Source of the DNA: a virus
Virus record (IMG/VR): IMGVR_UViG_3300020455_000892
Location: 1-64,000 of that record
DNA: 64,000 nucleotides
Direction: 5' to 3' (one strand)
Shown: positions 8,477 to 17,532 of the stretch, in pieces
Layout: each line of letters starts with the position of its first letter
Numbering within the stretch: the stretch's first letter is position 1
Translations under genes and position numbers: made by a program
The notes under the pieces: generated by a model
Seen by the model: the letters and a program-made list of their open reading frames with translations, nothing else
Told to the model about the DNA's origin: nothing
The model's database searches: none

Positions 8477-9562
8477 TTATCTTTTACGTCTTTTAGATCT
8501 TTTAGAATCGTTGTTTTGTATATTCAAATAATTTTGAAAATTTTGTGTCAATGGCTTTTGATGTACAACTCCGTGTGTAGGACATACATCACCTTGATTA
8601 GGATTTGCCAATGGTAATTGTTGCGGTGCTTTGTTTTTTGGCTTGCCTAACTTTTTAATTACACTACTGATTATTTCATCAAACACATCATCTTCAAAAA
8701 TCATCAAGTCTTCGTTGTCACGTTCTAATGCCCAATCCATTGTAACTCTAAAAGGCATGTACTGTCTTTTTTCTTTACCTGCATCAATTACTGTAAAATC
8801 TTTATTTCCAGGATATGTAATGTTTTCTGGAAAAGTACTTCCTATAACTACTGTGGCTGGTTTTCCTAGTGCATGAGCATAATGTTGTCCCATACTATCA
8901 CATCCAACAAAGTAATCACATGCATTGATAATACCCATCCACTGCAATAAGTTAGTATCATTTGGAATAACTACACTGGCATTTGGTTTCTCAGGTGGAG
9001 GAAGTTGTATTGTACTCATAATAACTACTGCATAATGTTCTGTCAGTTTATCTATAGTTCTATACACATCTCTTAGCTCAAAACTTCTACCACTACTATC
9101 ATATATAAATCTTCCGTCTTGTTTTGCTCCAGAACCAAAAGGTTGAAACACTACAATTTTTTCTTTGCCTGTTTGCATTTTTATTTTGTCACACATAGAA
9201 TGACCATGTATTTGATCTACCTTGTTTATATCTAAGTTAATAGCTTTGCTTTCAGGCATTTCGGTATGATCATTTACAAGCATATCAAATGCTTGTATCA
9301 TATTACAACGTTGATTAAAGTATGCATTAAGTCTATATGGTTCTGGACTTATAAGCTCTGTGTCTCTAATTTTTTCCCACAAACCTTTTGCACCTAAGGG
9401 CCATACGTTGTGTCTAAGATTTTTGTTAACAAGAAACAATTCGTTCCATGCTTCAGCAATAATAACAACATCTTTATCTACATTTTGTTGATACCATTCA
9501 AGTCCAGGCAATGAGCATAACACTCTGCCAGCCCCGCCGTTAATAAAAAAGGATTTTTTCAT
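8477..9562 (-). CDS. GT9-type glycosyltransferase (ADP-heptose transferase-like)
   Basis: A protein of 361 residues with a GT-B look. The N-terminus 'FFINGGAGRVLCSLPGLEWY' has the glycine-rich loop of GT9 enzymes. Later 'VVFQPFGSGAKQDGR' and the donor-site 'ACDYFVGCDSMGQHYAHALG' resemble the ADP-heptose:LPS heptosyltransferase signature. The last 45 residues are basic and low-complexity (ending in a K/R-rich tail), outside the usual domain. Linkage to HldD/HldE-like genes supports heptose as the donor sugar, but this is inference. First gene of the leftward operon, with its own sigma70-like promoter. Confidence 0.75.
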   Translation of the reverse strand: MKKSFFINGGAGRVLCSLPGLEWYQQNVDKDVVIIAEAWNELFLVNKNLRHNVWPLGAKGLWEKIRDTELISPEPYRLNAYFNQRCNMIQAFDMLVNDHTEMPESKAINLDINKVDQIHGHSMCDKIKMQTGKEKIVVFQPFGSGAKQDGRFIYDSSGRSFELRDVYRTIDKLTEHYAVVIMSTIQLPPPEKPNASVVIPNDTNLLQWMGIINACDYFVGCDSMGQHYAHALGKPATVVIGSTFPENITYPGNKDFTVIDAGKEKRQYMPFRVTMDWALERDNEDLMIFEDDVFDEIISSVIKKLGKPKNKAPQQLPLANPNQGDVCPTHGVVHQKPLTQNFQNYLNIQNNDSKRSKRRKR

Positions 9563-9616
9563 ATGATTCTTTCATCGCGTTTATATAAATGCTCGTACAT
9601 ATAGTACTATATATCT

Positions 9617-9645
9617 ATAATAAACTACGCAGTTTAAAATGTCAA
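9617..9645 (-). promoter_or_regulatory. Sigma70-type early promoter for the GT9-carbamoyltransferase operon
   Basis: On the minus strand TTGACA (9640-9645), a 17-base spacer and TATTAT (9617-9622), 55 bases before the glycosyltransferase ATG. Confidence 0.75.
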
Positions 9646-9663
9646 TGATTTTTTAAGAAAAGA

Positions 9664-10773
9664 TTAGCAACAACACCAGCTTATACAGACCATGCCCATT
9701 CGACCACTGTCTCCGCCACATGCATTACAGCCACCAAAAGTACTTCCTGCCGCTCCGCCTGAACCTGGAATTTGTCTATGGTTACATCCTGTATAGTTAC
9801 ATCCAAAACAACTGCTACCACCCTGCCATGAAAATTTACAAGTACAATCCTCATAACCATAAACTGGTGCTGGACATGTCTCACTGCCATTGTTAAGATC
9901 TGATCCGATTTTCATATAAGGATACATACTTGGAATACCAAAACAACATGCATTTCTGTCGGTTGCTATACAAGTGTAACACCAGGATCTTTGATTTGAA
10001 TATACAAAATCAATTTCTAACATATCACTACCACTATCCCAACAAAAATTCCATCCGCTACACTGATATGCACCGCACAGGTTGTTTGAAGCACCTGATG
10101 GTATTTCAGCTGATTGGTTTGTGTTTCCTACAAATTTATTTCCTGAATGGCTTCTTGTTGACGTCATCCAGTCTGTAAAACATGCTAGTCCACTTAGTGT
10201 ACACAAGAATAATCCTGGTCCACAAATACAAGTATTGCCTCCACAATATCCGTTTGTAGTTTGATATGCATAACAACAATAAGCACAACCAACATCCATA
10301 TAGTAGGATTCACCTGCAGTTACATCCATTTCAATTACAGTATATGCTCCACTAGGTCCAAAAGGTGCACCGCCACAACAACAGTTTGATCCTGTTCCGC
10401 CGCCGGATCCCCAACTTTGAAAAGTTGCTCTTGTCACTCCAGATGGCACTGTCCAAGTACATGTTGTACCACATCTGAAATAACCACTTGTATCACACGC
10501 TTTAAAACCATTAGGTTTTGCGGCTGTTAAATTTCCAAGAACTGCCGCCCATTCTGTTTTTAATCTAGCTGTAGAAGCCGTGCCACCGCCGCCACCTGAT
10601 TCAGGAGCCGCACAACTAATTCCAGTAATTCTATCTGAAGAACTTGTACCTAATGCACCATTTGCGGCTGTATAGACATTTGCGGAACCAGCGGCTCCAT
10701 CTTTAAAATCTCTCCACATATCGCGGAGTCTTTGGTTTTCTTTCATTGCGGCATATAAAAGTACATCACTCAT
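9664..10773 (-). CDS. Cysteine- and glycine-rich adhesin-like protein, copy 1
   Basis: A 369-residue protein with 34 cysteines (about 9%), including CCC at 127-129 and a terminal 'WCCC'. The N-terminus is a short amphipathic segment 'LLYAAMKENQRLRDMW'. A beta motif 'CTWTVPSGVTRATFQSWGSG' near 101-120 matches the entry strand of the glycine-rich adhesin at 21168-22427, and both end with a similar D/H-S/G-R-x-G-M/A-V strand. It therefore looks like a polyglycine-type adhesin in which many positions are Cys. It is paralogous to 11502-12512. Cysteines in a cytoplasmically assembled virion protein could bind metal or form disulfides after lysis; neither is shown. Confidence 0.7.
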   Translation of the reverse strand: MSDVLLYAAMKENQRLRDMWRDFKDGAAGSANVYTAANGALGTSSSDRITGISCAAPESGGGGGTASTARLKTEWAAVLGNLTAAKPNGFKACDTSGYFRCGTTCTWTVPSGVTRATFQSWGSGGGTGSNCCCGGAPFGPSGAYTVIEMDVTAGESYYMDVGCAYCCYAYQTTNGYCGGNTCICGPGLFLCTLSGLACFTDWMTSTRSHSGNKFVGNTNQSAEIPSGASNNLCGAYQCSGWNFCWDSGSDMLEIDFVYSNQRSWCYTCIATDRNACCFGIPSMYPYMKIGSDLNNGSETCPAPVYGYEDCTCKFSWQGGSSCFGCNYTGCNHRQIPGSGGAAGSTFGGCNACGGDSGRMGMVCISWCCC

Positions 10774-10782
10774 TAGCTACTC

Positions 10783-11466
10783 CTATACATCTTCATTTTC
10801 GGATACCTTAGAAGGTAGTGATTCAAATAACGTACCTAACTCTGCTGGTATCTGAGGCATTGAACCTTCTGAGATTGTTATAAATTTCCAAGGGTAACAA
10901 TTGGCATATGATGCAATATATGTATCTATATCACTGATAAATGTGTCAATAGCAGATTGTTGATCTGTAGTAAAAGCATATTGGTTATTGTATCTTTCAA
11001 CATATGCTTTTCTAGCTTTTGCTTTTACTTCAGGAGCAGTGTCTGTTGTCTTGTAAATAGGTGTTAATTTAATTTTTGAGCTATCTGATGGGTCAACAAT
11101 ACAATCCATCCAATCTCTTAATCTAGGATTGGTAATTTTTTTGTATACACTGTCATCAAAAGCGTTTGTTTCATCTTCAAATGTATGTGTAAAGTCATCA
11201 GCAATAGGTTGTGACCACATACCAACTTCTGGTTGTGCATCACAATCAACTTCAATTACACTAATACCTGATTGAGTTAACATTGCAAGTTCATCACTAT
11301 CTGGCTCATCAAATGAAATATAGTTTATTTGTTCTTCGTTGTTTGATCCTAACCATACTTTATCAGGTCCAGTATATGTGTAGGTAGCTGTATTGGAATC
11401 GTCATGCTTATCGATCCACAGCTCGTCTGGAACATCAATTGTAAATTCTTTTGTAATATCTGCCAT
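10783..11466 (-). CDS. Hypothetical acidic structural protein between the Cys-rich pair
   Basis: A protein of 227 residues, very acidic, rich in Asp, Thr and aromatic residues. It starts 'MADITKEFTIDVPDELW', a beta-rich opening, and the C-terminal half looks helical ('KAKARKAYVERYNNQYAF', 'SAIDTFISDIDTYIAS'). It has only three cysteines, in contrast to both neighbours. It sits nine bases downstream-to-upstream between the two cysteine-rich paralogues and has its own GATAAATA late promoter. It may be a partner or assembly factor for one of them. No family was recognised. Confidence 0.6.
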   Translation of the reverse strand: MADITKEFTIDVPDELWIDKHDDSNTATYTYTGPDKVWLGSNNEEQINYISFDEPDSDELAMLTQSGISVIEVDCDAQPEVGMWSQPIADDFTHTFEDETNAFDDSVYKKITNPRLRDWMDCIVDPSDSSKIKLTPIYKTTDTAPEVKAKARKAYVERYNNQYAFTTDQQSAIDTFISDIDTYIASYANCYPWKFITISEGSMPQIPAELGTLFESLPSKVSENEDV

Positions 11467-11485
11467 ATTTTTTTACCTTCGTAAT

Positions 11486-11493
11486 TATTTATC
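11486..11493 (-). promoter_or_regulatory. Late promoter GATAAATA for the 10783-11466 gene
   Basis: Minus-strand GATAAATA, 19 bases before the ATG at 11466, with AAGG between as a possible Shine-Dalgarno. Confidence 0.55.
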
Positions 11494-11501
11494 TTTTCTC
11501 A

Positions 11502-12512
11502 TTAAGCTGTCCACCAAGTTAATCGTACCATTCCCGGTCTACCAGAATCTCCACAATTACTATTTCCACCGCCCATAACGTGTGTTGCTGTACCACCTGC
11601 TCCATATACTTGTCTATACCCAGCGGATGCACTACAACAGCTACCACCACAACATGTACCACTACTATAACTAAAGCAACATTGACATGTGTTTGCCGCT
11701 ACTGTATGATCCACATCAATTACCGGAGCATGAAACTTGTATCCATAATGGTTTGTATCAAAACATGCTTTACCGTACAAGCTAGGAAGTCCGCAAGTAC
11801 AATCACCCATGTTGTAATTTGTAAATGAAATATCAGTATCTTTATGGAAATCAATTTCTCCACAAGTTGCACAACTACTAGTAAAACAATAATCATGTCC
11901 ACCATTACATAGACACGCACCTGAATCTCTATTTCCATCTGGAGATCTATATCTACAATATGTTTCACCATGCAACATTTCAGCAGATCTACCCATGCCA
12001 CTACATGCACCCATAGCTATTAAACATTGTGTTCCATTTGTGTTAGTTACATAACTCTGACACATAGTAGCAGGACCAGTACCTCTACTTGACCAACAAC
12101 AATATGTACATGCCGCACACATAAGCCAACTTTCACCTGCTGTAACTGGAAGAATACTTACTGCATATGCACCAGTTGGTCCATAATGACTTCCTCCACA
12201 ACAACAACCTGTGGCTGTGTACGCACCTGCACCCCATACTTGAAACATAGCTCTATTAACACCAGCTGGTACTGTCCAAGTACAAGTCGCTCCGCAACTA
12301 TTTTGTGTATTTGAACCCCATGCCGCACAAGTATAAATTTCTCTAGTAGCATCATAATTGCTATTATCATAAGGAAGTAAATTCCAGTTAGTTGGATCCC
12401 AGGGCGTATTGGTTAATTTTGCTTCTATTTTTTTAAACTCTTCTTCATCGATAAGGAGCCTGAGAGTTTCATTCTCTCTCATAAGTGCGTTATATAATAG
12501 TGCGTTTGCCAT
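11502..12512 (-). CDS. Cysteine- and glycine-rich adhesin-like protein, copy 2
   Basis: A 336-residue paralogue of the protein at 9664-10773, with 30 cysteines (about 9%). Shared landmarks: N-terminal 'LLYNALMRENETLRLL', the strand 'CTWTVPAGVNRAMFQVWG', a following C-C-C-G-G, 'TAGESW' before a Cys cluster, and the closing 'CGDSGRPGMVRLTW'. Between them lie many CC and CxC pairs. The two copies differ strongly in the middle, as expected of receptor-binding surfaces. It is expressed from a CATAAATA late promoter that overlaps the end of the upstream 1552-residue gene. Role as host-recognition adhesin is inferred from the shared strand with polyglycine adhesins. Confidence 0.7.
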   Translation of the reverse strand: MANALLYNALMRENETLRLLIDEEEFKKIEAKLTNTPWDPTNWNLLPYDNSNYDATREIYTCAAWGSNTQNSCGATCTWTVPAGVNRAMFQVWGAGAYTATGCCCGGSHYGPTGAYAVSILPVTAGESWLMCAACTYCCWSSRGTGPATMCQSYVTNTNGTQCLIAMGACSGMGRSAEMLHGETYCRYRSPDGNRDSGACLCNGGHDYCFTSSCATCGEIDFHKDTDISFTNYNMGDCTCGLPSLYGKACFDTNHYGYKFHAPVIDVDHTVAANTCQCCFSYSSGTCCGGSCCSASAGYRQVYGAGGTATHVMGGGNSNCGDSGRPGMVRLTWWTA

Positions 12513-12534
12513 TTTTGTTCCTGTTTCTTAGTTA

Positions 12535-12542
12535 TATTTATG
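12535..12542 (-). promoter_or_regulatory. Late promoter CATAAATA for Cys-rich copy 2
   Basis: Minus-strand CATAAATA overlapping the stop of the upstream gene, 22 bases before the ATG at 12512; AGGA follows before the start codon. Confidence 0.6.
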
Positions 12543-15500
12543 TCACTGTTATAGTGTCAACTTCACCATTTGTTTTATATGTAAGAGCTACAGTTTCTGT
12601 AGTAGCACCTACTGCTTGTGTAAAACTAGTTATTCTTTTGTATCTACCAAAGTCTATGTCGTCTATTGGAGCTCTACCTTGATACTCATATGTTACTGAA
12701 CTTACTGCAACACCAGTACTAGTTGCCGCTGTTACAAAACCGTCACTATCTTCAGTAGTTCCTGAGCTAGCATAAGGTGTAGCCGCTCCGCCACCAGATG
12801 AATCTCCCCATTCGACTGCATTTGCACTAGCATTAACTACTAGAACCTGTCCAGCATTTCCAATAGCCAATCTCTGTGGGCCTGTAGCATCTCTGTATAA
12901 CACATCACCTGCCGTAGACAGTAGTGAATTAGGTATAGCATTGTTATCAACATAACCTTTAACAGCCTGTTCTGTTGGAACAGCCGTGTTACTGTTTCCA
13001 CTTAGTGTGTTATCTGCACTAAATTCGTTAATACTTTCACCTAACTGAGCACCAATACTACCCAATCTCAAACTTGTCAAACCACTTAGGTCAAATGCAC
13101 TAGCATCCAATGTAGCTCTACCAGTTGACTGATCAACTCTAAAGTAGTTACCAACTCTAAAGTTACCATCTTGGTCTGTACTTACATAGTAAACACGACC
13201 TGGGTATGTCTCTGTAACTTCATTACCTTGTGAAGACGCTTGTGTTGGTTCACCTGGGTAGTTTGTAGATGCTCTACCACCAGTACCAATACTTAAGAAG
13301 TCATGTCCAGTAAGTCTAACTTGACTGTACTTGTATCTCAATCTAAACATTTGTCCATAATATGTATCGCTAGTATCAGGTTTTTCTGTTGCCAATGTTA
13401 CTGTACATGTTCCAAGTATAGTTGGATCACTGCTTGCAGTGTATCCTGAAACTGTAGTTACAATGTAACTAACTGTGTCTAAACCTGTGTTAGGTGTCCT
13501 AGTAATATCTACATTGTCTGTAGGATTGTATACTGGTCCTGTTACGAATTCAATACTTGCACCTGGTCTAGGTTCTTCACTCAATCCGGCTAGTACCATA
13601 CTAAATCCATGCTGTCCTTTGGCACTGTCAGCGGCTATAGTTGTAGCAGTTTGACCATCTTGTGCAGTAATTGTCGAAGCATCAGCTATGCTATCTGTTC
13701 TGTAAATTCCTGTAAATCTTTCCCAATGTGTATCTGCTGTACTGTGTTGTGTTGTTGTATTGTAAATAATAGTCGGTTTATCACTTGAACTTGTTTGAAT
13801 ATTATTACTAATTGGTGTACTCACATAATTATGTGTGGTTGTATTACTACTGATTCCAACATTAACTGTTATTGTAGTTGCTGTTGTGTCTATAACTTTT
13901 ACAAATACGCTTGTTTTTGCAGGATCACTACTTCTTGGGTAATCATGATTTGAACCATCTCCGTCTTGGGCACAAGTAAATCTAATACTGTCTTGCAATA
14001 TTTCTACATTGTCGCCAGGCTGAAGACTGTGCGTTCCGATATCCATTAGCAAAATACCAGTTGTTGGTGTGTATGTTGCGTTTGTAGATGTATAGCCAGT
14101 TCCGCCACCCATTCCAGAATGATTTACACAAACAGAGTATAGTTTTGCGGCTGTAGCACCTACTACCCAAACTTCTCTGCTAGTTGCGGCGTTAAATCCT
14201 GAATTATATGCGGCTAAGTCTGCCTGTTTAATTCCATCTAAGTAATATTCTACAGCATTACCTGTAAGCCCTGTTACAGCATCTTTAGCAGGATTATATT
14301 CTGTTCCACCATTATGTGTTCCGTCTTGTGTTTCGCTGAAATACAAAGGATGTCCATTATTGCTTAAATCATTTTGTTCAAAGATATACATTCTATGTTT
14401 TGTATCCATTTTGTGAGAACCTAGTTCTTCACCGTCGAATACATATCTGTTGCCTGATCCACTGTCTCTTACAGCCACTTTAATTGTTTTGCCTGTATAA
14501 CCTTTTATAGTACCATTTACAACCAATCTGTGATTAGCCGCTGGCTGAATATTGGTTTGAATATTAGCAACTGTTGATTTCATTTCTTTGTAATTAATTA
14601 TATCGCCACTAGTAAATGCTGTACCTGTTAATACTCTTTCAGCATTACCGCCACTTACATATGCACTAAAAGCCGTTCCGTCTAGTGTCGTTGTTAAGCC
14701 TGCATCTGTGTAAAGTTCGACTGTATTGGCTGTAATATTGTTTGCATAATAACTTTGACCATTCAATTGAGTCATACCAACAATACCAGAAATGTTCTGT
14801 ACTACACTACCATTGGAATATCCATGTCCTGTTATTGTTACAACAACTGGATTGGCTCTTGTAGCATCTGAGATTGTTTCATTTACTACACCCCAGCCGT
14901 TTATGCTTCGTGTGTCAAAGTAATTTGATAAATCTGGATTTGTACATATTCTAAATTGTGTTGCACTTACTACATCAGCATACCAAGTTCTATTGTACAT
15001 AGTAGCAGTACCATGACTTCCAAATGTCTTAGCCCAATCATTAGGAACAGTATCTTTGAACGCAACCATATCGCCTTCTGCAAGTCCATGTGGGTTAGCT
15101 GTTGTGATTGTACATTGTTGTTCGTTGGACACTGCGGTAATTGCAACATTGTTTGTGGTCGTACCACCATATGTTAGTGTATCGCCAACTGTAAATCCTT
15201 CTGATGTACCAAGTGTACTTGCTTGATAGGTAATTGTGTCACCGTAGACATATCCATCTGCGGCAACTTCGTTTGTATCAAAGCCAGCACTTAACGCACC
15301 GTAAGTACCATAACTGTTGTTTCCGTTCAATGCACGAATCTTACCACCGCCAGTTGATACATATCCATAATCATTATAGTAAGTAAAGCATGAAACAATT
15401 TCACTCAATCCATTGTTGCTTACCCAAAAGCCAATGCCGCCGTCATGTACTTGGGTGTATGTGTGAAACACCATACTGCCCGCTGTGCCTGCGGCAACTA

Positions 15501-17196
15501 CTGATCCATCAACAATAGCACCAACGCCTCCTGTTGAAAACGCACTTGATTCTTTGATGTAAGGTGATTTAAGTATTGTTGCTCCTGGTTTTAATCTTAA
15601 GTAACAACCTTTTACTGTACTAGTTGTTGGATCTCCAGGAGTACCCATTACAAATCCTGTTAGACCTTTCATTAAAATACCTTCAATCATTACACCACTA
15701 TCTAAGAAGAACATGGTTTCCTCATTGTTTGGTATTCCGTTATCCCCATTTCCAGCCGCTGGTTGAATAATACAGTTACGCTGTCCGTCACCAACAATAG
15801 TAACATCTGCTGGTACTGTGATTGGTAAAACCTCGCTGTATGTTCCGTCTTTGATAAAGATTGTAGCTGGTGTTCTGTTAGCTGTATCTGCCGCAATATA
15901 TTGACACGCATATTTTACACTTGCAAAAGCATAGTCAATTGCCGAACCGTGATTCACATCATCAGCACTACTAGTTGCATCTTCTGCTACATAGAAAATT
16001 TTGTCATTTGCACCTGCAAATTGCCAACTATATGTTGCTCCGTCTGGTGTTTGTAGATACTTACCAGCATTACCTGCTGTATTTGGAAGCACATAACTAG
16101 CACCTGCAACAAACTCTTCCCAATAATTATTTGTGTTCAAATCTATAAAAAAGTCTGCGCCAGCTGTATGATCTATTAAACAAATATATGTACTAACACT
16201 ACTCTTAACAATATCATCTTTAAGATAATTTGTAGCTGTGGTCCAATTACCCATGTAACGTATACCACTATTAAATTTCTGCCATTTTCCTGAAGATAAA
16301 TCTGTAGCAAATACACCTGATGTATGTCCTTCTAATACAATATATGTATTACCACCGTAGGTCACAACATCATTGATAGCATATGAAGTTGCACTTGCCC
16401 AATTTCCTCTACTATTAACTCCAGTTGAGAACGCTTCCCATTCAGTTCCATTTGTGTCTGGTTGTTTGTTTACGTTATCAATTTTTGCTCTATAAACATT
16501 ACCGCCGTATCGTACAGTTTCACCGATGTAGTAGCTTGTACTGTTTGACCAACTACCTTTAAAGCTATTACCATTAATAAAGTTTTCAAAGTATGCGGGA
16601 TCTGTTGGAAGATTTGCTGAACTGTTTTGTGTACAACGATATAAATTAGCACCATAAGCTACAATATCTCCTGGTGTGTATTGTGTCGCGGAATTGTAAA
16701 CACCTTGTGGGCTAACACCTTCTACAAACTTATCCCAATAACCTATATCAGTTGGAAGATTTCCTGTACTATCTTGTTTTGCAATATAAACCTGCGACCC
16801 GTATTTTACAAGGTCATTTTTTTGATATCCAGTGGAACCGACATAGTCGCCTTCCCATTGAATACCATCTGCGAATTGACTCCAGTATATTGCATTTGGA
16901 GGGTTATTGCCTTGTGTGTCAAGTATACATATGTAAACTTTACCACCATAAGTAACACCATCTCCTACTCTATACTGTGTTGCACTGTCATACACTTGTC
17001 TAAACTTAAAGCCTTCGACCATCAAAGTCCAATAAGTTTGATTGCTTGGTAGATTTCCTGTTGTTTTTGTTACATTTGCATATACATAAACATTACCACC
17101 GTACTTGACGATGTCATTTAATTCATATTCAGTGGCGGCGTCATATTCGCCTGCAAAATGAAATCTAAGTTTTCCGAGGTCTATAATTGTTGCCAT
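12538..17196 (-). CDS. Giant virion protein with carbohydrate-binding-like repeats and beta-helix
   Basis: A 1552-residue protein. Residues about 10-363 form seven tandem units of about 45-55 residues with the pattern W/Y-x-x-x-T-x-Y-x-x-x-D-x-V-x-Y-G-G-x-x-Y, then N-x-P and W-x-x-F-x-x-G, as in chitin-binding type (CBM5/12) modules. A right-handed beta-helix or pectate-lyase-like region follows from about residue 390, with 'TIFIKDGTYSEVLPITVPADVT'-like turns (quoted in part) and 'GVMIEGILMKG'. Later regions are beta-rich, ending in a fibre-like stretch. It resembles large cyanophage structural proteins. Likely a baseplate-attached fibre or side protein that binds surface polysaccharide; no catalytic residues were identified. 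Confidence 0.8.
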   Translation of the reverse strand: MATIIDLGKLRFHFAGEYDAATEYELNDIVKYGGNVYVYANVTKTTGNLPSNQTYWTLMVEGFKFRQVYDSATQYRVGDGVTYGGKVYICILDTQGNNPPNAIYWSQFADGIQWEGDYVGSTGYQKNDLVKYGSQVYIAKQDSTGNLPTDIGYWDKFVEGVSPQGVYNSATQYTPGDIVAYGANLYRCTQNSSANLPTDPAYFENFINGNSFKGSWSNSTSYYIGETVRYGGNVYRAKIDNVNKQPDTNGTEWEAFSTGVNSRGNWASATSYAINDVVTYGGNTYIVLEGHTSGVFATDLSSGKWQKFNSGIRYMGNWTTATNYLKDDIVKSSVSTYICLIDHTAGADFFIDLNTNNYWEEFVAGASYVLPNTAGNAGKYLQTPDGATYSWQFAGANDKIFYVAEDATSSADDVNHGSAIDYAFASVKYACQYIAADTANRTPATIFIKDGTYSEVLPITVPADVTIVGDGQRNCIIQPAAGNGDNGIPNNEETMFFLDSGVMIEGILMKGLTGFVMGTPGDPTTSTVKGCYLRLKPGATILKSPYIKESSAFSTGGVGAIVDGSVVAAGTAGSMVFHTYTQVHDGGIGFWVSNNGLSEIVSCFTYYNDYGYVSTGGGKIRALNGNNSYGTYGALSAGFDTNEVAADGYVYGDTITYQASTLGTSEGFTVGDTLTYGGTTTNNVAITAVSNEQQCTITTANPHGLAEGDMVAFKDTVPNDWAKTFGSHGTATMYNRTWYADVVSATQFRICTNPDLSNYFDTRSINGWGVVNETISDATRANPVVVTITGHGYSNGSVVQNISGIVGMTQLNGQSYYANNITANTVELYTDAGLTTTLDGTAFSAYVSGGNAERVLTGTAFTSGDIINYKEMKSTVANIQTNIQPAANHRLVVNGTIKGYTGKTIKVAVRDSGSGNRYVFDGEELGSHKMDTKHRMYIFEQNDLSNNGHPLYFSETQDGTHNGGTEYNPAKDAVTGLTGNAVEYYLDGIKQADLAAYNSGFNAATSREVWVVGATAAKLYSVCVNHSGMGGGTGYTSTNATYTPTTGILLMDIGTHSLQPGDNVEILQDSIRFTCAQDGDGSNHDYPRSSDPAKTSVFVKVIDTTATTITVNVGISSNTTTHNYVSTPISNNIQTSSSDKPTIIYNTTTQHSTADTHWERFTGIYRTDSIADASTITAQDGQTATTIAADSAKGQHGFSMVLAGLSEEPRPGASIEFVTGPVYNPTDNVDITRTPNTGLDTVSYIVTTVSGYTASSDPTILGTCTVTLATEKPDTSDTYYGQMFRLRYKYSQVRLTGHDFLSIGTGGRASTNYPGEPTQASSQGNEVTETYPGRVYYVSTDQDGNFRVGNYFRVDQSTGRATLDASAFDLSGLTSLRLGSIGAQLGESINEFSADNTLSGNSNTAVPTEQAVKGYVDNNAIPNSLLSTAGDVLYRDATGPQRLAIGNAGQVLVVNASANAVEWGDSSGGGAATPYASSGTTEDSDGFVTAATSTGVAVSSVTYEYQGRAPIDDIDFGRYKRITSFTQAVGATTETVALTYKTNGEVDTITVT
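16105..17166 (-). repeat. Seven tandem carbohydrate-binding-like modules
   Basis: Coding repeats at the N-terminus of the 1552-residue protein. Each unit has a leading aromatic (Tyr or Trp), a Y-G-G or Y-G-x turn and a closing W/F-x-x-F. The fifth to seventh units start G-S/N-W, and the seventh has lost the Y-G-G turn. Units are diverged at base level, so expansion is not recent. Confidence 0.75.
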
Positions 17197-17228
17197 TTAT
17201 TGCGTCCTGTCTTTTAAAATACTATTGA

Positions 17229-17236
17229 TATTTATG
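17229..17236 (-). promoter_or_regulatory. Late promoter CATAAATA for the 1552-residue gene
   Basis: Minus-strand CATAAATA, 32 bases before the ATG at 17196. The leader just before the start (GGACGCAATAA) is identical to that of the fibre gene at 18797-21133. Confidence 0.6.
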
Positions 17237-17249
17237 CCAATGCGTCTCA

Positions 17250-17531
17250 CTAGCTCAAAAATTTCATTTGAAGATGACCATTGCTGTCAATAGCAAATTC
17301 TATTGTATCAATACTAAAAAAGTGAGCTTTGTAATCATTGCTACCGCCAACAATCTCAGAATAAATTGTATCTGGTAACGCTATAGGGTCTGTGTCGTTA
17401 GCATCTATTACAGTGACCGTACAATCTCCAGTTGTATGTTCCATTTTAAATCCATAAAATGTTTTATCTCCATACGCTGTTCCGGTATAAATTCCGCCTG
17501 TGCTATCTGTTCTTGAATTGTTTACTGTCAT
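17250..17531 (-). CDS. Small virion-type protein, hypothetical
   Basis: A 93-residue beta-rich protein beginning 'MTVNNSRTDSTGGIYTG'. It contains 'FYGFKMEHTTGDCTVTVID' and ends 'HLQMKFLS'. It lies one base from the next small structural gene upstream and within the fibre block, so it is probably co-transcribed and part of the virion. Its C-terminus ('NDYKAHFFSIDTIEFAIDSN') resembles the end of the glycine-rich adhesin at 21168-22427 ('NDYKSWFFDVDAQG'), suggesting a shared tip or docking module. No named family. Confidence 0.6.
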   Translation of the reverse strand: MTVNNSRTDSTGGIYTGTAYGDKTFYGFKMEHTTGDCTVTVIDANDTDPIALPDTIYSEIVGGSNDYKAHFFSIDTIEFAIDSNGHLQMKFLS

Positions 17532-17532
17532 T

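Noticed and set aside
16681-17052. 123-residue plus-strand frame opposite the carbohydrate-binding-like repeats
   Set aside because: Antisense to a clear gene with periodic motifs; no start signals.
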